A stretch of DNA of 64,000 nt from Hymenobacter sp. GOD-10R (GTDB lineage Bacteria > Bacteroidota > Bacteroidia > Cytophagales > Hymenobacteraceae): contig NZ_CP141184.1 in assembly GCF_035609205.1 (NCBI RefSeq), positions 1,826,501 to 1,890,500 of the forward strand, read 5' to 3'. The notes below the pieces were generated by a model. The model did not search any database, was not told the DNA's origin, and saw only the letters and a list, made by a program, of their open reading frames with translations. Within the stretch, counting starts at the first letter, position 1. Every line of letters starts with the position of its first letter. Positions 11,001-18,774 of this stretch are shown here, in pieces. A program made the translations under genes and the position numbers.

Positions 11001-11854
11001 CTCGCGCCGTGCTCATGCCCTTGCTAGCGGCCATTAAAGGCCGCTACCAGTTGAGCTTACTGGAAGTGGTGCCCACGGAGCTAGGGGTATGGGCCGTGAA
11101 AGCCGCCGCTAGTCCGCCCCAGCAGCAGAATACGCAAGCGCAGGTGGAAGATGCCGCTGCTCCAGCCGCCGCAACGGTTTCTACCACGCTGCTCCGAACT
11201 GGGCAGTGGGTTAGAAACCTAGCAACTCAAAAAGTTGAGAAGATCATTACCACGAACGACGACCCAACTCACTTCCGGCGCGGACAGGCGAGGCCAGCAC
11301 TGGCAAGTTTTGCCACTCGCACGGAGGCCGGTAGTGTTAGCAACTACAGCATGACGGAGGAAAAAGTGAAGTGGGAGCTGAGCACCTTCAGTCACAATTC
11401 CAACTTCGTGACCGATGGCGGTATAAACGCGGCGTTTATCTTGAAGCCTAACCATCAAGGTAGCGTAGCTATTCGCGCCACCTTCTACCGCGACCCCTCA
11501 ACCCGACCTAGCCTTGCAGGCCGACTGACGGCTCTGCAAAAAGGAGCGCCAACCGGCATGTTTTTCAGCGAAGCCACGGCGGCCGAGGAAGCCGTTTTTG
11601 GCTACGCAACGCACGCCAATGGCAAAGCGCTTATTCCCCTCACCAACTATTCCGAAGATCATATTAAACCCGTTGCTCAACACTGGAATAGCAGCGGCAA
11701 TGCTACCACGCAAGCCGCGCGCGAAACCTGGAACGGGATGGCCAGCAACTTTGCGCTGATTTCCAGTCGGCTTAACTCAAGCCGGGGTAGTGGCGGAGTC
11801 AACTACACACCAGCGGTGCTGCTTAGCTTCCGTGGCCCCGGCGACCCTCCGTAA
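8075..11854 (+). CDS. eCIS-associated cargo/toxin-like protein with possible C-terminal HNH-like nuclease domain
   Basis: This is a 1259-residue protein. Residues 1-45 are a basic leader ending in 'GRPFFQKADRR', reminiscent of the PFFQ leader of eCIS DUF4157 cargo proteins. A Pro/Ala-rich linker follows, then a charged, Lys/Glu-rich helical region (about 200-640) with likely coiled coils. A long amphipathic and hydrophobic helical block (about 650-960) contains 'SYLIEGFFSWLKGKVG' and 'LQVIGLTYDNFRDIAISKL', a block that I recognise from eCIS cargo proteins. The C-terminal 140 residues contain D1195-H1196, H1203-W1204, R1216, W1219-N1220, N1225 and N1234, spaced as in HNH/His-Me finger toxin domains. 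It lies between the tape-measure and ATPase genes. The cargo role is well supported by architecture; nuclease activity is inference. No adjacent immunity gene was recognised. Confidence 0.7.
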   Translation: MKTHAKKSATTTTTSAPTLAGRPFFQKADRRNFFEQARQAALAPGKSEIVGREPGLPQSLATTSALPIVLNISTGKRMPEAFRRILEVRQLPDGSIMVSRRDHKLLPVKKQVAAEPFVAPQPRTDTNSATVQPAARGAESSAKPNDKPAPGPSAAPIKTTELATAEGTPAAIPTAPKSPHEDPDFQKVIAQTRQAKQTQKAHQEPEAKNLAVAKSAHLPEADQKAYNDRKQHLQLIGKTADNTKNAQQKFTAAQFKMALQTELDRLGEKLPHSEADTKRFKREKPLEGIKNNVKRQVESENQKVASPIATEAKRAEPPASGIAPIKPASLAAEPTGAQPRSISPVAAAPKPMTDPEISLEKDRRSLDELMEQNHNTEEQFADSKEPKFQQALKTKKDAQAQADAAPQVYRAKEQAIIKGAQQTARQSAGAGFGLMHSLRNTAFGNVFTKQTNHDKSDKDEQKRIKGELETIYNGTKKKVDEIFTALGTYVEETFEKESTEAKTAFEKRVEDQLDDIHGLGVRDFFFGEDTEAIETVFAAEKQKFIDAMDSTLGKISERVANDLNEAVACIHLGQSNAETFYNGLDTKQQELVSEAMTTYRLQFANLESSVDEKQKELASSLADSYQKNVGALRQTFDKINEEARKTWIERAADFIKEVALTIYRLGELLVTVLVRVAHVIGDILAHPIRFLENLAAGIKQGFATFAGDFDSYLIEGFFSWLKGKVGGAGIKLPAKLDTAGLFGLALQVIGLTYDNFRDIAISKLGAPVVAAIEKGVEGAQEVYKLIQLAREDVGAFWVHIKEVLANTVDEIFEKIKQTVLYETIKKVLAYIVTLFNPAGAFIKAAQAIYAGIQFLMNNIERIVALVNAFLDGVEMAVQGNVSGIAAKVIFGLKNAIVLGIDFLAKLLGLGNLSEKVHAIIKQLRTPVDRALGFVVDKLLKPVVRFIQGGNTPGERVSNALAAAVPIVNRFAGRPVARAVLMPLLAAIKGRYQLSLLEVVPTELGVWAVKAAASPPQQQNTQAQVEDAAAPAAATVSTTLLRTGQWVRNLATQKVEKIITTNDDPTHFRRGQARPALASFATRTEAGSVSNYSMTEEKVKWELSTFSHNSNFVTDGGINAAFILKPNHQGSVAIRATFYRDPSTRPSLAGRLTALQKGAPTGMFFSEATAAEEAVFGYATHANGKALIPLTNYSEDHIKPVAQHWNSSGNATTQAARETWNGMASNFALISSRLNSSRGSGGVNYTPAVLLSFRGPGDPP

Positions 11855-11867
11855 CAAACCCCAGCGC

Positions 11868-13184
11868 ATGACCAACCTAATTCGCCTGCTTTCCTACTTG
11901 CGCGATGTTACCGCTTGGCGCCTGCGTGCCCCGGCGGGCGTTACGACGGTGCCCCCGCCGGGGCCACCAACTTTCAGCCTAGAGGAAGACACGGCCTTTA
12001 CTGGTTTTATAGCTCAAACGCAGCCTAATCAGCTCGAACTTTTGTACCTAGGGTTGGCCTTGGTACCTCACTTACAACCGGGCTTCTTCGATGAGCTTAT
12101 CAGGGAGCAGTTGCCCGACGGCGGTGAGTGGCCCGAGCTAGGTGGTGTGCGCGGTACCAATCACCGGGGCCTGCTACCTACCGGCGAAACCGCGCTGTTT
12201 TTGCTGGCCGGCACCGACCTGGAAAAGCGTCTGGAGTTTCTGGACCTGTTTAATCCTGACCATTTCTTTGCCCGTCAAAAAATACTGACGCTCGAGGAGG
12301 TGAAGCCCGGCGAGCCGCGCCTGAGTGGCCGGCTGATGCTGGCTCCTGAATACGTGGAGCTATTCACCCTCAACCGCATTTCCAGGCTCACGCTTGGTGC
12401 TAGCTTTCCGGCGCAACACCTCACCACGGAGCTAGAATGGACAGACTTAGTGCTGCCGCCCGGCACCCTAGCGCAAATCCGCGACCTGGAAAACTGGGTG
12501 CAGCACAACGAGACGCTACGAGGCGAGTGGGGCATGAAGGCCCGGCTGAAACCCGGCTACCGGGCCTTGTTCTACGGTCCGCCCGGTACGGGCAAGACCA
12601 TGACGGCCAGCCTGCTCGGTAAGTACACCAGCCGTGAGGTATTCCGCATTGATCTTTCGCTAGTGGTGTCCAAATACATCGGCGAGACGGAAAAGAACCT
12701 AGCTAGCTTGTTCGATAAAGCGCAGTCGAGAAACTGGATTCTCTTCTTTGATGAGGCCGATGCCCTGTTTGGCAAGCGCACCGAAACCCGTGATGCCCAC
12801 GACCGCTACGCCAATCAGGAAGTATCCTTTCTACTCCAGAAAATTGAAGAATTTGATGGCCTTGTGATTCTCGCCTCCAACCTGAAGAGCAACCTAGACC
12901 CTGCCTTCACCCGGCGCTTTCAGGCCATGATTCACTTCCCGCTGCCGAGCGTAGCCGAACGCTTGCAGCTATGGCAGAATACCTTACCGCCCCATGTGCC
13001 ACTCGCCGCAGATGTAATGCTGGAGACCTTGGCGGCGCGCTACGAGCTGTCGGGCGCAGCCATCCTGAATATTGTGCAGTTTGCCGCGTTGCGGGCACTA
13101 GCGCGGGAGCAGCAGTTGCTTACGCTGGAGGACGTAATGGACGGCATCCGGCTGGAGTACCAGAAGGAGGGCAAGCTGCTGTAG
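11868..13184 (+). CDS. eCIS AAA+ ATPase (Afp15-like)
   Basis: The ATG at 11868 (438 residues) is preferred to an upstream start at 11790 that lies inside the preceding gene. The N-terminal half is a specific eCIS-ATPase region. The C-terminal half is a classical AAA+ module with Walker A 'GPPGTGKT', Walker B 'ILFFDEADALFG', a sensor-1-like 'ILASNLKSNLD' and the 'FTRRFQ' arginine-finger region. This arrangement matches Afp15/Pvc15 ATPases, which are needed for assembly or cargo loading of the particle rather than for sheath recycling. The gene follows the cargo gene by 13 bp and appears to end the eCIS operon. Confidence 0.9.
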   Translation: MTNLIRLLSYLRDVTAWRLRAPAGVTTVPPPGPPTFSLEEDTAFTGFIAQTQPNQLELLYLGLALVPHLQPGFFDELIREQLPDGGEWPELGGVRGTNHRGLLPTGETALFLLAGTDLEKRLEFLDLFNPDHFFARQKILTLEEVKPGEPRLSGRLMLAPEYVELFTLNRISRLTLGASFPAQHLTTELEWTDLVLPPGTLAQIRDLENWVQHNETLRGEWGMKARLKPGYRALFYGPPGTGKTMTASLLGKYTSREVFRIDLSLVVSKYIGETEKNLASLFDKAQSRNWILFFDEADALFGKRTETRDAHDRYANQEVSFLLQKIEEFDGLVILASNLKSNLDPAFTRRFQAMIHFPLPSVAERLQLWQNTLPPHVPLAADVMLETLAARYELSGAAILNIVQFAALRALAREQQLLTLEDVMDGIRLEYQKEGKLL

Positions 13185-13185
13185 G

Positions 13186-13242
13186 CTGAAGCTTCCGCTT
13201 CGCGCATCGTTGAACCCGGTTAGGTACCTAGGTCATCGGAAT
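13186..13242. repeat. Half copy of palindromic element
   Basis: These bases resemble the left half of the complete element at 15382-15483: a GAAGCTTCCGCTTCGCGC-type arm, the core TCGTTGAACCC (13207-13217), then CTAGGTCAT. No matching right arm follows. It looks like a truncated copy of the same repeat family, directly downstream of the eCIS ATPase stop codon. Confidence 0.7.
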
Positions 13243-13340
13243 GGCAGGCGTGCTATTAGGTGAGCTAGGAAGAAAGCCATTCGATTTTGTTCTTGTTGCG
13301 TAGTTTATCAGTACTCGAAACCAGAACCCCTAAATCCACA

Positions 13341-13829
13341 ATGTCTTTTTACTCTGCCCGACCTGAAGACCTGTTTTTTGATGCCGCCCGCAAGGGAGAT
13401 GTGGCCTACCTCCAAGAGTTGCTCGGCGCCGGCGTGGACGTGAACGTGCAGGATGGCCGTGGCTTTACTGCCCTCATCCTAGCTAGCTACGACGGCCACC
13501 TAGAAGCCACCAAGCACTTGTTGGAAGCCGGTGCTGACCCGAATATCCAAGACGTGACCGGTAACGTGGCGCTCATGGGCGTGTCCTTCAAAGGGTACCC
13601 AGAAATTGCCAACCTGCTAATTCAACACGGCGCCGACCTGGACGCACGGAACGGCAACGAAGGCACGGCGCTCATGTTTGCCACGCTGTTTGGCCGCAAT
13701 AATTTGGTGAAAATATTGGTGGAGGCTGGCGCCGATCAAACCCTGCGCGACCGCCGCGGCTTATCAGCCTACGACCTAGCTATTCAGCAGGGCAACGAAG
13801 AAGCTTTGCAGTATCTCCACGCTGGATAG
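13341..13829 (+). CDS. Ankyrin-repeat protein
   Basis: The ATG at 13341 (162 residues) fits better than an upstream start at 13287. The protein consists almost entirely of about four ankyrin repeats of 33 residues, with recurrent 'GFTALILASYDGHLEATKHL' and 'LLEAGADPNIQD' type motifs. There is no signal peptide, so it probably acts in the cytoplasm through protein binding. Small ankyrin proteins of this type are widespread in Bacteroidota and usually have no known partner. It lies 156 bp after the eCIS ATPase with a half repeat element between, so it may be a separate transcript. A link to the eCIS (for example as a regulator or immunity factor) is possible but unsupported. Confidence 0.85.
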   Translation: MSFYSARPEDLFFDAARKGDVAYLQELLGAGVDVNVQDGRGFTALILASYDGHLEATKHLLEAGADPNIQDVTGNVALMGVSFKGYPEIANLLIQHGADLDARNGNEGTALMFATLFGRNNLVKILVEAGADQTLRDRRGLSAYDLAIQQGNEEALQYLHAG

Positions 13830-13967
13830 TAAGCCCTGTCATGTAATGCCCTGCTTTGCGCGGCAATGTACTGCTACCAAAGCGCAACGTCGGGTCCACT
13901 GACTAGCGCGGCTTCACGGTAAGCTAATCTTGTTAGTCCCTTCTTCTCCGCCCAAAGAGAACACCCA

Positions 13968-14005
13968 AAAGGTCGTTGCCGGACAAACCCCGCAACGACC
14001 TTTTT
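13968..14005 (+). terminator. Rho-independent terminator-like hairpin in GH1 leader
   Basis: A 12-bp perfect stem (13968-13979 with 13992-14003) is followed by a T run. It lies about 140 bp after the ankyrin gene but only about 25 bp before the glycosidase start. It may be the ankyrin terminator or a leader attenuator. The 13830-13967 stretch shows nothing else. Confidence 0.8.
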
Positions 14006-14027
14006 CCTTCCCCCTTAAACCACCCTT

Positions 14028-15338
14028 ATGGTACCCCACTTCCTCTTTGCTACCGGCATCGAAAACAGTTACCCAACCATCCAAGGCGGCAAAGTTCGGA
14101 TGGATGAGATGGAAAAATGCGGCCACTACAAACACTGGAAAAAGGACTTCGACCTGGTGCAGGAGCTAGGTATCTGCTTTTTGCGCTACGGCCCGCCCAT
14201 CCATACCACTTGGCTCGGACCCGATCGGTATGATTGGTCTTTCGCCGACGAAACCTTCCAGGATCTGCGGCAGCGCGACATTGTGCCCATCGTCGACCTG
14301 TGCCACTTTGGGGTACCCGACTGGCTGGGGAACTTCCAGAACCCTGACTTTCCGGCGCAGTTTGCCCGCTACGCTCGCGCGTTTGCCCAGCGGTTTCCGT
14401 GGGTGCAACTGTACACGCCGGTAAACGAAATGTACATCTGCGCGGAATTTTCGGCGCTGTATGGCTGGTGGAATGAGCAGCTAAAATCGGATCAGGCCTT
14501 CGTGACGGCGCTTAAGTACATCGTGAAAGCCAACGTGCTAGCCATGCAGGTCATTGCCGAGGTGCGCCCCGATGCGTTGTTCGTGCAGAGCGAATCGTCG
14601 GAGTACTTCCACGCCGAAAACCCCGCCGCCATTAAGCCCGCCGAGCTGATGAACGCCAAACGGTTTCTGTCGCTGGACCTAAACTACGGCCGCCGCGTCG
14701 ACTCCGAGATGTACGAGTACCTGCTGGACAACGGCATGACCCGCGACGAGTACCACTTCTTCTTGGAAAACAAGATGAAGCACCAGTGCATCATGGGCAA
14801 CGACTACTACAAAACCAACGAGCACCGCGTGCTAGCCGATGGCAGCACCCGCGCCTCGGGCGAAATATTTGGTTACTACGCCATTACCCGCCAGTACCAC
14901 GACCGCTACCACCTGCCCGTGATGCACACCGAAACCAACCTGTGGCAAGGACCCTGCGGCGACGAGGCCGTGAACTGGCTGTGGAAGGAGTGGGCCAACG
15001 TGCTGCGCGTGCGCAACGACGGTGTGCCAATTGTGGGCTTCACCTGGTATTCCCTCACCGACCAAGTTGATTGGGACTCGGCGCTGCGCGAGAACAACGG
15101 CAACGTAAACCCCCTAGGTCTCTACGACCTCGACCGCAACATCCGCCCCGTGGGCGAGGCTTATAAGCAGCTGATTCAGGATTGGCGCGAGGTGCTACCG
15201 GCCCAAAGCGTGTGTCTGCAAGTGCCCATCGTAGTGCCCAGCGAAACCGACCAGCCCTGGGCCAAAAAGCAGCGCGAGCGTGCCAAGCGGGTCCGGACAA
15301 ACCGAAAATCAGTGGAGGCCAACCAAACCACGGTGTAG
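14028..15338 (+). CDS. GH1-family glycoside hydrolase (beta-glucosidase-like)
   Basis: This is a 436-residue TIM-barrel glycosidase. The start 'MVPHFLFATGIENSYP' fits the GH1-like beta-1 strand. The predicted acid/base is E134 in 'TPVNEM' and the nucleophile is E302 in 'MHTETN', both consistent with clan GH-A retaining enzymes. There is no signal peptide, so it should act on imported or intracellular beta-glycosides. The protein ends with a basic tail rich in Arg and Lys. Its nearest relatives are probably the divergent 'family 1 glycosylhydrolase' proteins of Cytophagales rather than well-characterised BglA enzymes, so the natural substrate is unknown. A terminator-like hairpin stands immediately before the start. 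Confidence 0.85.
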   Translation: MVPHFLFATGIENSYPTIQGGKVRMDEMEKCGHYKHWKKDFDLVQELGICFLRYGPPIHTTWLGPDRYDWSFADETFQDLRQRDIVPIVDLCHFGVPDWLGNFQNPDFPAQFARYARAFAQRFPWVQLYTPVNEMYICAEFSALYGWWNEQLKSDQAFVTALKYIVKANVLAMQVIAEVRPDALFVQSESSEYFHAENPAAIKPAELMNAKRFLSLDLNYGRRVDSEMYEYLLDNGMTRDEYHFFLENKMKHQCIMGNDYYKTNEHRVLADGSTRASGEIFGYYAITRQYHDRYHLPVMHTETNLWQGPCGDEAVNWLWKEWANVLRVRNDGVPIVGFTWYSLTDQVDWDSALRENNGNVNPLGLYDLDRNIRPVGEAYKQLIQDWREVLPAQSVCLQVPIVVPSETDQPWAKKQRERAKRVRTNRKSVEANQTTV

Positions 15339-15381
15339 GAAAGGGTGGCGGCGCCTGTTACCTAGGGTAGTTTCGGCGCTA

Positions 15382-15483
15382 TGTAGCGTGAAGCTCCCGC
15401 TTCGCGCCTCGTTGAACGACTGACATCTAGGTCGTAGCATCGGTTTCGTGCAACGATGCGCGAAGCAGGAGCTTCGCGCTACA
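15382..15483. repeat. Palindromic intergenic element with TCGTTGAACGA core
   Basis: The arms 15382-15417 and 15448-15483 are complementary at 32 of 36 positions. The core TCGTTGAACGA is at 15409-15419, followed by CTAGGTCGT. It occupies much of the 242-bp gap between the GH1 gene and the SDR gene. It is related in arm and core to the half copy at 13186. Confidence 0.85.
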
Positions 15484-15580
15484 CAGCGGCGGTAGTCTTC
15501 AGCGGTACTATTTCAGAACTAAGCTCGACAAGAGAACGTAACACGCGCGGCGCGTCCTTATACCCTCGCCCTACAATTGC

Positions 15581-16318
15581 ATGAGATTTCAAGACAAAGT
15601 TGTCCTCGTAACCGGCGGTGCCAGTGGCATTGGCTTGGCAACGGCCAAACGCTTCGCCTCCGAAGGAGCCCGCGTTGTCATCATCGATTTGAAGCAGGAA
15701 AACATCGACAAAGCTCTGCCCGAGATAAAAGCCGCCGGTGCGCCCGATGTGTGGAGCTGTGCCTGTGATGTATCGGACGAAAAGCGAGTGGAAGTGGCCG
15801 TGCAGGGCACCCTAGCTAAATTTAATCGCCTCGATGTGGTAGTGAATAATGCCGGCCTAATGCAGTTCAAAGCCTTGGAAGAGCTAACTGGCGAAGACTG
15901 GCTCCGCGTGCTGAACGTAGACTTGCTCGGTACTTTCTACTTCACCAAGCAGGCGTTCTTGCACATGAAGCCCGGCGGCACCATCGTTAACGTGTCGAGC
16001 ATTCACGCCATCGAAACGAGCCCGCTGGTAGCGCCTTACGCTGCCGCCAAAGCAGCGGTGTTGTCGCTCACACGTTCCGCGTCGCTTGAAGGCAAGCCCA
16101 AGGGAATCCGCATCAACGCCGTGCTGCCCGGCGCCATCGATACGCCCATGCTCTGGGAAAACCCCAACATTAAGAGTGGCGTGGAAAAAATCGACCGTGC
16201 CGATGTGGGTAAAGCCGAAGACATTGCCGCCACCATCGCCTACCTAGCTTCCGACGATGCTGCTTTCGTGCAAGGCGCGGAAGTACGCGTCGATGGCGGA
16301 CGGTTGGATCAGCTGTAA
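15581..16318 (+). CDS. SDR family NAD(P)-dependent oxidoreductase
   Basis: This 245-residue classical short-chain dehydrogenase/reductase has the full motif set: dinucleotide-binding 'TGGASGIG' near residue 11, 'NNAG', catalytic Ser in 'VNVSSIHA', the YxxxK pair in 'YAAAKAA', and a C-terminal 'VRVDGG'. D38 in 'VVIIDLK' after beta-2 favours NAD over NADP. The sequence resembles 3-ketoacyl-ACP reductase or glucose-dehydrogenase-like SDRs, but the substrate cannot be read from the sequence. It is a single gene, following a palindromic element and facing a convergent membrane-protein gene across a 38-bp perfect palindrome. Confidence 0.9.
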   Translation: MRFQDKVVLVTGGASGIGLATAKRFASEGARVVIIDLKQENIDKALPEIKAAGAPDVWSCACDVSDEKRVEVAVQGTLAKFNRLDVVVNNAGLMQFKALEELTGEDWLRVLNVDLLGTFYFTKQAFLHMKPGGTIVNVSSIHAIETSPLVAPYAAAKAAVLSLTRSASLEGKPKGIRINAVLPGAIDTPMLWENPNIKSGVEKIDRADVGKAEDIAATIAYLASDDAAFVQGAEVRVDGGRLDQL

Positions 16319-16338
16319 TCGGCTGACGTCTCAGTAGC

Positions 16339-16376
16339 CAACGCGGCGCCAGAACCTAGGTTCTGGCGCCGCGTTG
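16339..16376. terminator. 38-bp perfect palindrome between convergent genes
   Basis: Every base from 16339 to 16376 pairs with its mirror position, with CCTAGG at the exact centre and no spacer. It lies between the SDR stop (16318) and the stop of the convergent gene (16394). Position suggests a bidirectional terminator, although neither side has a clear T tract. Confidence 0.65.
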
Positions 16377-16393
16377 CGTGTAGTAAGTGTCCG

Positions 16394-17257
16394 TTAGCGC
16401 ACCGCTATTAGTGGAATGCCTTGCATGGCTTCCCAGAAAAGGGCACCGGTCAGCGCGACGTAGGCTAGGGCAAAAGCCCACGTACCTAGCACTGCCCGGC
16501 GCGGCGCATAGCGGCCCAACAGCCAGCCCACGAGCGGTACCAACTGCAACGCGTGTAGCCCGAGGAAGTGAGCAATGCGCAAATCGCCGGCGCGGGTGCT
16601 CCACCCTAGGCCCAACAAGCCGGGACCACCATCGGCGGCGCCCACCGTGTGGGCAGCTTGGTGCACCATCATGCCCCCGACCAGGCTGCCCACCAAGAAC
16701 AGCAAGATACCGAGGCGCATTCCCCACACGTACGCCGTCGAGCCGTGTGGCCGGTGCCGTATCGTCAGCACCAACGCCCAGATAATGAGGACTGTATTTA
16801 GCATGATGAAGATGCCCATCAGGCTAAATAAGAGGGCGTTGAGCGGCGTGCTGCCGTTGTAGTGCGAGGTAGTGCCGCGCGCTGCCTGCACGAAGACAAT
16901 AGTGATTTCAACCAGAATAGCCACTGCCACGCCCCAACTGATGCGCCGCACAGCCCGCTCCGCCGCCGCTGGTAAGTCGGCCAGTAGCCACCCTAGCGTC
17001 CACAAGTAGATAATGTCTGAAAGGACAAATTTGATCGGCTTGATCCACGCATTCATGCCCGTGATGATGCGGTGGTCGAGGAACATGGCGACCATGGCTA
17101 TTACCAGCAACCCCACATGAATCCAGGCTGGCCACGACAGCACCGGATTAGCGCGGTGCAACACGGTGAGCATTTCACGGAGTCTTGTGAACGGGGCAAG
17201 GCCAGATGGCACCGACGCGGTAGAAGGGCGTTTCGAGAAAATGAGCGTTGTTTCCAT
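16394..17257 (-). CDS. Integral membrane protein, unknown function
   Basis: This 287-residue protein has about seven hydrophobic segments, for example 'WIHVGLLVIAMVAMF', 'ISWGVAVAILVEITIVF' and 'MRLGILLFLVGSLVGGMM'. Conserved-looking polar residues ('HQAAHTVG', 'RIAHFLGLHALQLVPLVGW') include several histidines near membrane edges, which could bind metal or haem, but no known motif is complete. I do not recognise a named family. It is 39 bp upstream of the ABA4-like gene start-to-stop order on the minus strand (17746 to 17297, then 17257 to 16394), so the two are very probably co-transcribed. Confidence 0.8.
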   Translation of the reverse strand: METTLIFSKRPSTASVPSGLAPFTRLREMLTVLHRANPVLSWPAWIHVGLLVIAMVAMFLDHRIITGMNAWIKPIKFVLSDIIYLWTLGWLLADLPAAAERAVRRISWGVAVAILVEITIVFVQAARGTTSHYNGSTPLNALLFSLMGIFIMLNTVLIIWALVLTIRHRPHGSTAYVWGMRLGILLFLVGSLVGGMMVHQAAHTVGAADGGPGLLGLGWSTRAGDLRIAHFLGLHALQLVPLVGWLLGRYAPRRAVLGTWAFALAYVALTGALFWEAMQGIPLIAVR

Positions 17258-17296
17258 AGTAGGTAGGGCAGAAGAGTGAAACGTGGAAAGGCAGAA

Positions 17297-17746
17297 TCAG
17301 AGGGCAGAAGCTACTTGGGGCACGGCATACCAGCGGCGCACCACGTGGTAGAGCAAAAAGCCGACGGGGCCAAATAGAAACGTGAGCAGCAGCGCCGGCA
17401 CCAGCAGCAGGTGAGGCACTCCGCGTTGCTGGGCGTCGCGGCTAGCCCAAGCGCCCACCGCTAGGTCAAAGCAGAGGTAGTGTACCCAGCCGGCCAACAG
17501 CGCCCACGGGTCGCGGAACAGAGCCGCTACTTCCGTGAGGGAGCCAAAGCCTCCTTCGCTGGCGTGCCCACCTAGGTAGTGGCTCAGAATCACGACGGTG
17601 TATACCACCGCCAGCCCCAGCGACCAAGCGCCGCTGACGATTAGTCGTTGGGTAAAGCGCCAGCGCGGCGCCACCAGCAATAAGAGCCAGCCGAGTAGGG
17701 CCGCTTGGTTGGCGTACTGAAACAGCGTGCTTGGGGTGAAGGTCAT
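17297..17746 (-). CDS. ABA4-like family membrane protein (DUF4281)
   Basis: This 149-residue protein has four hydrophobic segments. The signature 'WVHYLCFDLAVGAWASRDA', then a 'GVPHLLLVPALLLTFLFGPV' block and 'LLYHVVRRW', match the ABA4-like family. The plant member, ABA4, is required for neoxanthin synthesis, and bacterial homologues are uncharacterised. In a presumably carotenoid-pigmented Hymenobacter relative a carotenoid link is attractive but unproven. The gene is first in a two-gene minus-strand unit with the downstream seven-segment membrane protein. Confidence 0.8.
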   Translation of the reverse strand: MTFTPSTLFQYANQAALLGWLLLLVAPRWRFTQRLIVSGAWSLGLAVVYTVVILSHYLGGHASEGGFGSLTEVAALFRDPWALLAGWVHYLCFDLAVGAWASRDAQQRGVPHLLLVPALLLTFLFGPVGFLLYHVVRRWYAVPQVASAL

Positions 17747-17928
17747 CGTAGTCGGCTTTTGATGGTCCTAAGGTCTTGTTATTGAATTCGCTAACCAGCC
17801 CAAATGAGGGTGAACCGGCGGGGTGCCGGGGGTGAAGCCGCGGAAGTTAGCAGGTGAACCGACGTTATTTCTAAGTAAACTTGCCTAGGTTGCCGTGCGT
17901 ATCCGAGCTACTAGTCCTTTTCCACGCC

Positions 17929-18660
17929 GTGCGTTGTTTGCTCTTCAAGCTGTTGTTGCCCGGTTTCTTGGCGGGTTCGTTTTCCGTTGCGGCCCAAACA
18001 GCCCTGCCGGCGGAAAGCTTCAGCTTGCGTCCCGATTCTACGTATGTGCGTGCCCGGCACCGGCGCCTCGTTGCCCAATTTGATCAGCGCTTTTCGCCTC
18101 TCAATGGCAAGCTCGTTGGCATCAATGGCGTCAAGCTAGGGCTAGAATGGCGTGGCCGCTTGCGCACCGGCCTAGGCGTATACCTGCTCAGCGGCGGTGT
18201 GCCTACTAATCCTTCGGGGCCAGTCATCTTTCCGGCCGCTACTAGCACCGAACTGCGGTTTCGCTACGTGGTGGCGTATGGCGAATACGTGCTCATCGGC
18301 ACGCCCCGGTGGGAGCTGAGCACCCCCACGCAAATAGGCTTTGGAAAAGTGTTTGGCCGCTATTACTTGCCCGATGGCAGTCGGCAACAGTCGCCCACCG
18401 ACCACATCTGGCTGATAGAACCCTCGATAGTAGGGCACATGCGTGTCTTTCGTTGGGTAGGCGTGGGAGCCGGAGCCGGCTACCGGCAAATGCTTTTTCA
18501 GAACAGCAACCAGGAGCGCGAACTCAGCGGCTTTATTCTGATTGGGCGGGTAAAGTTATTCCTCGGCGACTTGTACAAGATTGCCCGGGGCCGTGAGCGG
18601 CTGTTGTCACAACGAGGCCTGCACCGCCGCAACAGGCGTGAGAAGGCGACTGATCACTAG
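17929..18660 (+). CDS. Secreted or outer-membrane protein, unknown
   Basis: The open frame extends back to a TTG at 17881, but a GTG at 17929 gives a good signal peptide ('RCLLFKLLLPGFLAGSFSVA'-like, cleaved before 'QTALPAE'). I therefore prefer 17929 (243 residues), with moderate certainty. The mature part has alternating hydrophobic/aromatic strands ('LRFRYVVAYGEYVLIG', 'GVGAGAGYRQMLF', 'GFILIGRVKLFLGDL'), suggesting a small outer-membrane beta-barrel. The tail is strongly basic ('RRNRREK'). No family was recognised. A 355-bp AT-richer gap follows. Confidence 0.6.
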   Translation: MRCLLFKLLLPGFLAGSFSVAAQTALPAESFSLRPDSTYVRARHRRLVAQFDQRFSPLNGKLVGINGVKLGLEWRGRLRTGLGVYLLSGGVPTNPSGPVIFPAATSTELRFRYVVAYGEYVLIGTPRWELSTPTQIGFGKVFGRYYLPDGSRQQSPTDHIWLIEPSIVGHMRVFRWVGVGAGAGYRQMLFQNSNQERELSGFILIGRVKLFLGDLYKIARGRERLLSQRGLHRRNRREKATDH

Positions 18661-18774
18661 ATTCTAGCAGTTCGGGGAAACAGATGCGGCCAAGCTACGA
18701 GCGTGGTTCAGGGCTGTTTTTGTCCATTTTGCAACCAATATAACAAACCGAGTTTTGTTGCATATTATTGACTG

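Noticed and set aside
11790..11867. N-terminal extension of the eCIS ATPase
   Set aside because: It would lie within the coding end of the cargo gene. An ATG 13 bp after that gene's stop fits the operon spacing.
13930..14169. 79-codon open frame near the GH1 start
   Set aside because: It covers a terminator hairpin and the first codons of the GH1 gene in another frame, with no coding evidence.
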